The notes below the pieces were generated by a model. That model had not been told where the DNA came from, did no database searches, and was given only the letters and a program-made list of their open reading frames with translations. A stretch of 64,000 nucleotides of DNA from Balaenoptera acutorostrata. Lineage: Eukaryota; Chordata; Mammalia; Artiodactyla; Balaenopteridae. Below, in pieces: positions 56,245 to 64,000 of the stretch; the first letter of the stretch is position 1; each line of letters opens with the position of its first letter. Made by a program: the position numbers and the translations under genes. The stretch spans positions 46,526,207 to 46,590,206 of the forward strand of contig NC_080078.1 in NCBI RefSeq assembly GCF_949987535.1, read 5' to 3'.

Positions 56245-57125
56245 AAGGCTGTGTTGTAGACTGCTTACCTGGTGCCCCCCAGTAAACCATGTATCCTGGT
56301 ATTCCTACCCTTGTGCAATCCCTTCCCACACTGACTCTGGACTTGGTCTTGTTTTGGCCAATGGGATGTTAGCAAGCATGACACCAGCAGAAACTCCCTC
56401 TTTTTTGTTTTCTTTTTCTTTTTAAGTTTTATTGTGGTATGAACACTTAACATGAGATCTAACATCTTAATAACATTTTAAGTGTACAGTGCGTTATCAT
56501 TGACTCTAGGTACTATATTGAGTAACAGATCTCTAGAGCTTATTCATCTTGCTTAACCGAAACTTTATGCCTATTGATTAGTAACTCCCCGTTTTCCCCT
56601 GCCACCAGCCCCGGGCAACCACCATTCTACTCTTTAATTATGTGAATTTAACTTTTTTAGATACCTGATATAAGTGAAATCTGCAGTATTTGTTTTTCTG
56701 TGACTAGCTTATTTCACTTAGTATAATGTCCTCAAGATTCATCCATGTTGTTACATATTGCAGAATTTCTTAGAAACTCCCTCTTGAAGGCTTGGACTGC
56801 TATGAAAGAAGTTAGACTATCCTGCTGGAGGGTTCATGTGGAGAGATGCCCTGGAGGCAGTGAGACTATAGGGAAAGTGAAAGAGAGACAGAGAGAAGTC
56901 CAGCCAGTCCCCAGGGGTTCTAGCCAAGGTACCAGAATGTGAGCAAAGCCATCTTGGCTCCTCTGTTCTCCAGTCAAGCTGCCCCAGCCAATAGCACATG
57001 GAGCAGAGCCATCCCTACTGTGCCTTGCCTGAACAGTAGAATCCTGACCAATAATTGGTCACTCTTCTTTCAAACCACTAAGTTTGGGGATGGTTTGTTA
57101 AACAGCAATAGATACCTGAAACATG
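56245..57125 (+). mobile_element. MaLR (MLT1-type) LTR interrupted by an L1
   Basis: 5' part 56245-56402 has 'gttttggccaatgggatgtt', 'agcaagcatgacaccagcag'. After the L1 at 56403-56771 it resumes at 56772 and ends 'accactaagtttggggatgg', 'tttgttaaacagcaatagat'. Host LTR about 510 bp without the insert. Confidence 0.85.
56403..56771 (-). mobile_element. L1 3' end inserted in an LTR
   Basis: Reverse L1 tail: 'gttttattgtggtatgaaca', 'ttaagtgtacagtgcgttat', 'gggcaaccaccattctactc', 'attcatccatgttgttacat'. A perfect 14-bp repeat, agaaactccctctt, lies at 56389-56402 and 56772-56785. Older subfamily than the L1 at 26409-27606. Confidence 0.9.
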
Positions 57126-57326
57126 CTGCTTATTCATCCTCTCAGACTTGGGCACTTACTGTATTTCAGATGGGACAGAATGGAATCAGTGCCTTTCCTC
57201 ATGTAGCCAGTCAGACTCAGGGGTTTTAACCTCAAATCCATGAACTCCTTGAAATTGTATTACCCATTGTGCATATGTCGTATTTTTTCCTGGGGAGAGG
57301 ACTCTTGGCTTTCAGTATACTAAAAG

Positions 57327-57671
57327 CAACGGTCCCCAACCTTTTTGACACCAGGGACCAATTTCATGGGAGACAATTTTTCCATGGAAGGGGAGTAGGG
57401 CAGGGATGGTTTCAGGATGATCCAAGTGCATTACATTTATTGTGCACTTTATTTCTATTATTACATTGTAATATGCAATGAAATAATTATACAGCTCACA
57501 ATAATGCTGACAGGAGGCGGAGCTCAGGTGGTAATGCGAGCGATGGGGAGCAGCTATAAATACAGATGAAGCTTCGCTCGCTCGCCTGCCGCTCACCTTC
57601 TGCTGTGCGGCCCAGTTCCTAACAGGCCATGGACCAGTAGTGGTCCGTGGCCTGGGGCTTGGGGACCCCTG
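57327..57671. mobile_element. hAT-type non-autonomous DNA transposon
   Basis: Terminal inverted repeats with ggtccccaacc on the left and a matching ttggggacc on the right. The body includes 'cattgtaatatgcaatgaaa', 'gacaggaggcggagctcagg' and 'gcttcgctcgctcgcctgcc'. Target 8-mers actaaaag and ctttaaag are partly alike. An internal deletion is likely relative to the longer family form. Confidence 0.82.
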
Positions 57672-57769
57672 CTTTAAAGGATCTGTGATTTCCCAAAACA
57701 AATAACAGGTGTTTCAGAAGAAAACAAAGGCACATAATATTTTCTACAAAAAAGAAATTTTGAATAAAG

Positions 57770-57970
57770 TGCTCTGTGGGAACAAAGCTGTGATTAATTA
57801 TGCTAATTAGAATTGGGGTAATTTCCACAGTGGAAGGAATATAACTTCATCTCCTTCAATAAAATTGAGCTTTGAACCCGTATGCCAAATAATTTGTTTT
57901 TTCTCTTGCATTACACAGAGTTCATTGTACCCGTGATGTTTTAAGATGGGCCAATGTCCTCACACTTTCC
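57770..57970. promoter_or_regulatory. Candidate conserved element with paired homeodomain sites
   Basis: taatta (57795-57800) and taatta (57804-57809) separated by tgc make a 15-bp TAATTA-N3-TAATTA arrangement of the kind bound by paired-type homeodomain dimers. Surrounding sequence is unique. Function inferred. Confidence 0.42.
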
Positions 57971-58650
57971 CTAAAGACAAATAATAAATTAAATAACTAA
58001 ATAACAGATATTACAGTCAATCATAAAAACTGAGGATCAGGTTTGCGTCCAGTGTTTGTGGGGTCAAGGACAAGATTAAAAATGGAGGCTTACGTACTAT
58101 GGCTGAATATTTAAAGTTATAAATTAGGCTGACAAACTCTTAAATAATAAAATATGTTCTATTTTCCTACCTTGTCAATTATAGCTTCAAGCGTAGAATT
58201 CTTAGACACCTCAGAGTTCTCTTCTGGCTTGTGGTGGTGTGGAGAGGGATGCCCGGGTTCCCTGGGCCAGTACCTGACCTGTCTGTCTTCTCTTCCTGGC
58301 CCCAGCGCTGTCCTGCACAGGAATCTCAATCCACTTGTCCATGCTCTGTTTCTGTCTCTCCCACAAGCAGGCATCTCTTTGGACCTCCTCAAGTCTAGGA
58401 GTGCACAGAGAAGCAGCATAGATCACCCTCAGAAGGGTGGCCTCTTCCCTGTGATGGATCCAGAGAAAGGATCCAGCAAATCCTGGAAGTGGACTGTGGA
58501 CCCTTTGGGTAGGGAATTTGAAAATCTCAGATATCTGGTGTATAATCTAGAAGGAGGTGTGGGGGATCTAGGTAGGTAGGTCCCCTTGGCCTCACAGATT
58601 CCTTGCCCCCACGATGAGGGGTGTAGCCAGAAGAGGAGCAGAATGGATCC
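57971..58650. other. Unassigned non-coding sequence
   Basis: The 141-codon ORF at 58154-58579 has no recognisable features and overlaps minus-strand ORFs. Confidence 0.4.
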
Positions 58651-58656
58651 TCCTAA

Positions 58657-58925
58657 GGCTGTGCTATCCAATATGGTAGCCACTAACTACATGTGGTTTT
58701 GAGCAGTTGCAATGTGGTTAGTCCAAATGGAGATCTGCTGAACAAGTTGATTAGAAAGTGCGTATTGGATTTTGAAGACATAGTACAAGGAAGAAAAGAA
58801 TGTAACATATCTCATTAAATGTACTACAGTTGTTTCTTTTGCCCTTTAAAAAAATGTGGTTACAGAAAACTTTTCATGATCTGCATGGTTTGCATTTGTA
58901 GCTTTCTTGGACCATGCAGCTCTAA
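58657..58925. mobile_element. hAT-Charlie-like non-autonomous element
   Basis: 'ggctgtgctatccaatatgg', 'tagccactaactacatgtgg', 'aacatatctcattaaatg' match a common family whose end reads 'gctaccatattggacagcac' in reverse. Confidence 0.6.
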
Positions 58926-60575
58926 AGCATAGCTCCCAGGGCAGCAGCAACCCCCGTTGTCTTGGTATAAGGGTGTCACCATTGGTAATGTTCTTCATAC
59001 CTCTCTTCTTCCTCTCGCAGACCCACCCACTCTCACACAACTCAGTCTTCTTTGGATTGATCTCATCTCCCAGATTCTGACTTGTGGATTCATGTCCAGA
59101 CTTTGGTGCACAACTCTGGCCTCCTAACCTGGGATTTAACAACCTTCCTGACTTTCCCCATGTGGACTCTCCAGCAGTTGTTTCCGACTTACTTCTCCTC
59201 TTTGCCTCAACCCCCATCCCTCTTCCCTTTGTCTTGAGTGAGGGTCCTTGTTCCCATCTCCAGAACCATGGAGACCCATTGCCCCTTGGGTATTACCCAG
59301 CCCATCACAGGCTTTCCTTATGCGTGAGATCCCATACGCTCCTCGACTCTTTGGGGTTCATTTAGGATCTACACTGTCTTAGGTATTTGCTATAAGGACT
59401 TGGGTTTGATGGGTTTTAGCTTCATCTCTTAATCCTCTCGAAAAACATATTTACATTTTTGCTTTCGAGTATTTCCCCAAGGATAGAATCCAGGGGCAGG
59501 CCCATGAGGAGGGCGAATTCTAGATTTTCCTTAAAGATTTTACAAATCCTTCTATTTGCAATCCACTTGAAAAATAGTTTTTTGAGTTTCAGTCACTGTT
59601 CTTCTAAACCTGAGGGTGAAATAGTGAGTAAAAATGGAGATGTTCCCTTTGATAAAGGAATTAAGAATCAAGGAATCACAACAGCATCCACTATCGCAGA
59701 GGAGCGTTTGGTGCTGTAGGTGAGAGGGTCAGGGGGGTGAGAGAAGTCAATAAATTACTGAAAATGTAAATGGTTTCTTCAGACCCTTAATGATGATTAG
59801 TGCTTATTTGAGGAGGAGAGAAGCACAACGTCACTGGTGACATCTTGGTGACATGTTGGAGTCCTGGCCTTGCCTCTCTCATGAAGGGACTTTTCCCTGC
59901 CTAACACCCTCACCATAAGTGAGATGCAAATTTTTGGCCTTGCAGCAGTTCCAGAGCACGTGGAACTGGATTCCATGACTCAGTAAAAGACCACGTTGCT
60001 ACCTCGTGGATATTTGGGACTATTGTCTGTCACAGGGGTAATATTTTGACATATTGTCCTGTGCAATTATTCTTTTTAGAAATCATTTTCCCTACAGGGC
60101 TTGCATTTCTAAAACTAGAGAAGCTGGGTTTGATTGTCCCAGAGAAAGGAAGATACAAAACTACTCAGAGTCAGGTAAAAGTTGAATTCTTAGCTTTGGG
60201 GATTCTAAATAGATGCTATTGAGTCTATGATGAGACAAGGATCTCAAAAGTCAAGTGAAAAAACCAGGCTGTTGAAAAAGGAAAGTAAATATGCTGTTTG
60301 TTTGTTCTCCTTAGAAGACCTGAGAGTTTTCCCTTAAACAGTAAATTGGGTAAAAGATTCACAAGGAGATGAGAGTTGGTGAATTCTTACTTATGCTTCA
60401 AGGCTACACTCCAAGACCCCTATGTGAGTGACTCTGAAGTAGGGACCCAATATTATTACTCTCATGATGCCCCTGAACATGGGCCTATATTCTGAAAAAA
60501 GGCTTTGGTCCTTCAAGCAGGGCTCACGTTTTATTTTGTTATCTCCAGCTCTAGCACAGCATTGGAAGAGTATTG
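58926..60575. other. Unassigned non-coding sequence
   Basis: No repeat family, exon or motif cluster I can support. Confidence 0.4.
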
Positions 60576-60592
60576 ATACTCAATAAATGTTT

Positions 60593-60892
60593 GGGTTTTT
60601 TTGGGGTTTTTTTTGTTTTTTAAATTTTATTTATTTATTTATTTTTGGCTGTGTTGGGTCTTCGTTTCTGTGCGAGGGCTTTCTCTAGTTGCGGCAAGCG
60701 GGGGCCACTCTTCATCGCGGTGTGCGGGCCTCTGTTGTTGTGGAGCACAGGCTCCAGATGTGCAGGCTCAGTAATTGTGGCTCACGGGCCTAGTTGCTCC
60801 ACAGCATGTGGGATCTTCCCAGACCAGGGCTCGAACCCGTGTCCCCTGCATTGGCAGGCAGACTCTCAACCACTGCGCCGCCAGGGAAGCCC
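60593..60892 (-). mobile_element. Short-form (CHR-2-like) SINE with target-site duplication
   Basis: Reverse SINE with a TTTA/T-rich tail on the left and the head on the right. A perfect 14-bp repeat, ctcaataaatgttt, lies at 60579-60592 and 60893-60906. The host sequence looks like an L2 or similar 3' end (caataaatgtt). Confidence 0.94.
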
Positions 60893-60906
60893 CTCAATAA
60901 ATGTTT

Positions 60907-61840
60907 ATTAAGTGAATGAATGATGGAGCCAACTCTCCTTTATTCTACAGAGTAGAGAGAAAACAGCAAGAGACAGGGTTGATAAAATACAAGGCCATGA
61001 GGATATGCCTTCTCAAACAGTAATCAGTATTTCAAAACACTACGTATGGAAGTAATAAGGATTGTCCTGAGCTTTTGGGTGGCCATCCTAAGAAATTTCC
61101 ATGTATCAAATGAAAAGTAATCATTGAGCCCTACTGTGTGTCAGATGAAACAGGGCAATGGGCCCATCTCTTCTCTGGCACTGACTAGTTATGTGACCAT
61201 GAAAATTATTTTTTTCATTGGGAGACACCTTGGTGCCCATCCTATCTGACTTCCTCACTTTCAGGTGAGCAGACCGAGTGGTTTGTTAAAGGTGGTACAC
61301 AAGGCACTGGCCAAGGTAGCAGACCATTTCTCCCGACTGAGGTGACCAGCTATTTAGCCAACAGGGTGTGGACCATGGTGCTTATACTGGCTGCCCAGAG
61401 AGGGGTTACAGCATGATTGAAACCAGGCATCATGGGCAAACTTTGGCTCCAAGACAAGAGGCAAGTATGAAACAGGGGAATGTAGAGAAATGATGGCCTT
61501 GACAAAGGTGTCTGGACAAAAGGTGCTGAGAGAGATGCCACCATCACATACCTGAAATGAAGTGAAACCATGAATGAGCAAAGATAGATACGGGAGCTCC
61601 AGGAGGGGAGTCAGGCAACTTGGGTTGATTCTAAGAGTCCAGATTCAGTGCTGACCTTCCAACTCACCCTGCAACAACATCTTAAAAATGACAGCCACCA
61701 CCTAACAGCGCCTACGTAACAACTCTTGCAAAATGTGATGACAGGGCCTGTCAATGGTATTTACGGGTCTTAAGTTGCTGGCTCAGCCTGGCCATCTGTT
61801 CAGAAAACCCTGCCCTTTGCGTATAGCTCAATCACTTTGT
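60907..61840. other. Unassigned non-coding sequence
   Basis: A MIR-like word (ggcactgactagttatgtgacc type) occurs near 61176-61198. Nothing else recognised. Confidence 0.35.
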
Positions 61841-61844
61841 CAGT

Positions 61845-61935
61845 TTCTTAAAGGCAGAGACTGTCTTCCAATTCCAGTTACACTTAGTACCCGGCATGAT
61901 GCTGGGCACAGAATAATAGGGTTTGGTATTCGCCA
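61845..61935 (+). mobile_element. LINE L2 3' end
   Basis: 'ttaaaggcagagactgtctt', 'agtacccggcatgatgctgg', 'gcacagaataatagggtttg'. Confidence 0.55.
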
Positions 61936-62235
61936 GGTAGGAGAGACTCTGCTGGGTAACAAGCCCTGAAATCTCGGAGGCTTTGCACAGCAAGGAGTAG
62001 TTTCTCTCTTGTGCAAGGTCTGATGGGCTGACAGAGGCTCTCCTCAAAGCAGACACTCAGGTGTCCAGGCTCCTTGCCCTAGAGGCCCCATTTCAACACA
62101 TGGTCTCCATGGTACCTTCCCAAGAGGAAGAGAGCCATGGAAGAGGGACACTGGCACTTAACTGCCTTAGCCCAGGAGTACTCGTGTTGCTTTAGCGCAA
62201 AATCCTAGTCACGTGGCCCAAACTGACTGCAAGAG
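61936..62235 (-). mobile_element. LTR-like ancient repeat, antisense, family uncertain
   Basis: 'ctgctgggtaacaagccctg', 'gaggctttgcacagcaagga', and near the right end 'tagtcacgtggcccaaactg' fit an antisense LTR-like family. Not assigned. Confidence 0.35.
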
Positions 62236-62354
62236 AGGCTTCAAAGCACAGGTAGCCTTTGGTTAGAGATTAGTGTCTTTGCCTCAGTGCCACAAAGCTG
62301 TATGGCTGGTGGATACAACACACATGCCAACCCAGCACAGGTGGAGCAGCCAGA

Positions 62355-62560
62355 GGTCAAGGTCCAGCTCTGTCACTTACTTGCCCTGTGACCTTGGATA
62401 CTTTCCTTAGCCTCTTAGTCTTGGTTTTCTCACCTATAAAGTGAATATAATAATAATAATATCATCTATTTTCAGGGTTGTTTGGAAGACTCATTGAGAT
62501 GGTAAATGTGAATAGGGCTTTGTAAAGTGTCAGAGACTATTAGAACTTTTATAGGTTTTT
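62355..62560 (+). repeat. MIR SINE relic
   Basis: 'ccagctctgtcacttacttg', 'ccctgtgaccttggatactt', 'ttctcacctataaagtgaat', 'gtttggaagactcattgaga'. A short (ATA)n run at 62447-62462 lies inside. Confidence 0.85.
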
Positions 62561-63090
62561 TTTTTTCTCTCTTTCTTTTTTCCTCCAGGGCACTTTGTAA
62601 CTGTTATATTCTTACACCACAGTACATGTGAGCTACAGAACTTGTCCATGAATAAGGAGGGTTTAAAGAGGACTGGGTCCTGTTTATTATTAATTTTTCT
62701 GTGTCTTCACTGCCTTCCAGGGATCCCAGCATATAAGGATACTTAACAAGTATCTTCTAACTGGATGAGTGGTTGAGCACATGAATTTTAAGCCTCACCA
62801 ACGCAGTAAAGAAAGGGAATATACTCAAGTCCTCTGGTACATTTCTGACTTGAATGTAAGTCTCTTAGGGCTCTACCCTAGGATCCCACATGGACTGAAT
62901 ATCATCACTTTCCCTTTTTCCATCCAACCATCCCACGATCTCTCCTCCTCTACTCCATAAACTCTCTCCCTGCTGCAGTGACCAGAATCATAAAACGCTG
63001 TAATATATTCTTTGTTATGTTTTCTCTGTCTCCAACCATAACAATCATCCTTCCTCCTCTGCTAGGCTGGAACAACTCTAATAGTCGCAG
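62561..63090. other. Unassigned non-coding sequence
   Basis: T-rich run at 62560-62581. Nothing else recognised. Confidence 0.4.
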
Positions 63091-63094
63091 TAAC

Positions 63095-63305
63095 AGGAAC
63101 ACCAGTAATAACAGTGACTGTTGACCAAGCACAACTCTGCCAGGCCCTATGCCGACTATATGATGTCCATTACATCTGTTAACCCTCACAGCAAGCTTGG
63201 GAGTGAGATCTTCTTTCTGCCTTAGAGATGAGAGGATTGGTAAGGTGACAATAGGGCTATAATTTAAACCCAGGTGAATCTGATTCCAAAACTTTTGCTC
63301 TGAAC
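63095..63305 (-). repeat. MIR SINE relic, antisense
   Basis: 'gactgttgaccaagcacaac', 'tctgccaggccctatgccga', 'gttaaccctcacagcaagct', 'aatttaaacccaggtgaatc' are reverse MIR in order. Confidence 0.75.
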
Positions 63306-63655
63306 AGTTTTTCAGTATTGCGCCTTTCAGAGTAAGCCATGATCCCCCTTCCAAACCAAGATGCTGGAATTATTTTGTATCTAAACTCATTGTAATTGTT
63401 TTCATTGTAAGCTTCTTTTTTTCTAAGAACTTCAGTTATATTTTAAGCATTCATGATTGGCTGTTTTGAACATAAAACAGAACGCAGCTGACAAATTTAT
63501 ATAGGAGACACACAGAATTGTCTAAGAATTGTAGTCTTTTTATTTCCCCTGAAGGTTAATAAATTCATTTAGCCACTTCCCTATTCTAACTCTGTCTTTT
63601 AGAATGTGCTTTCCATCATGGCTCTTAATCATATGGGTTTTAGTCTATGGCGCTC
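63306..63655. other. Unassigned AT-rich sequence
   Basis: Nothing recognised. Confidence 0.4.
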
Positions 63656-63659
63656 TGAA

Positions 63660-64000
63660 AACTATTGCTGGCTTAAGCCACCTGAACTTGTTGGTGTCAA
63701 TCAACAACTCTTATTTGCTCACAGATTCTGTGGGCCAGGAATTTGAACATGGCAAAGTAGAGGACTCTTCCCTGCTCCGTGATGACTGAGGACTCAGCTG
63801 GGGAGACCTGACTGGCTGGAGGTGACTTGAACATCTGGGGGCTGGGGGTTGGCTAGCTTCCACATTGATTTCCTTATTTGCATGTCTGATGCTCGGGTGA
63901 AGGACAAGTTGTCGACCAGCACACCTACACATGGCCTCTCCCTGTGGCATGGGCTTCCTCACAGCATGGCAGCTGGGTTCCCAGAAAGTGTATATTCAGA
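63660..64000 (-). mobile_element. MaLR-type LTR, antisense, cut by the window edge
   Basis: 'ctgtgggccaggaatttgaa', 'ggtgacttgaacatctgggg', 'ggcttcctcacagcatggca' follow the order of antisense MLT1-type LTRs. It continues beyond the window. Confidence 0.6.

Noticed and set aside
1..64000. A novel multi-gene biological system
   Set aside because: No operon-like or clustered coding genes are present. The window is repeat-rich mammalian intergenic or intronic DNA; the unusual signals are mutational and regulatory, not a new gene system.

Overview
The window reads as a mammalian nuclear sequence with no confident protein-coding gene. It is most likely cetacean. Eight copies of a tRNA-derived SINE that matches the CHR family of whales, hippos and ruminants are present; at least two (42757-43045 and 60593-60892) have the shorter CHR-2-like body. 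I saw no ruminant Bov-tA or Bov-B elements and no pig PRE-1. L1, L2, MIR, MaLR-type LTRs and hAT DNA transposon relics make up much of the rest. Most long open reading frames are chance ORFs, L1 ORF2 remnants, or translations of simple repeats.

Layout. 1-880 is mostly unique sequence with a conserved-looking block. 0.9-6.5 kb holds a SINE, a long L2, two oppositely oriented MaLR LTRs and a perfect 168-bp copy of part of the L2. 6.6-7.3 kb is a CpG-retaining, homeodomain-site-rich block that looks like a developmental enhancer. 8-13 kb has an L1 tail, MIRs, an LTR-like repeat and a compact block with MAF/AP-1-like, octamer-like and CTCF-like motifs. 13.4-16.4 kb has a SINE, a 12-copy 14-bp minisatellite and two L1 insertions. 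17-19 kb is mainly unique and contains a small splice-acceptor-linked open frame, the only exon-like coding candidate. 19.3-28 kb has four L1 tracts, a hAT element inside a MIR, a SINE inside an old L1, and a 270-bp polypyrimidine tract. 28.5-41 kb alternates LTRs, MIRs, hAT relics, microsatellites and unique blocks. 42-49 kb has an L2, three SINEs, a block with an RFX X-box, an L1 inside a MIR, and further AT-rich conserved-looking blocks. 49.3-64 kb is mostly LTR, hAT, MIR and L1 relics, including an LTR carrying a perfect 15-bp-stem hairpin.

Nothing here works as a pathway or operon. The most likely role is regulatory: a gene desert or large intron with several candidate enhancers. The observations most worth testing are the 168-bp perfect duplication, the hairpin made inside an LTR, the variable minisatellite, the candidate terminal exon at 17954-18061 and the enhancer-like blocks. 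Repeat family names come from recognising consensus features by eye, not from a search. Edges given without target-site duplications are approximate.
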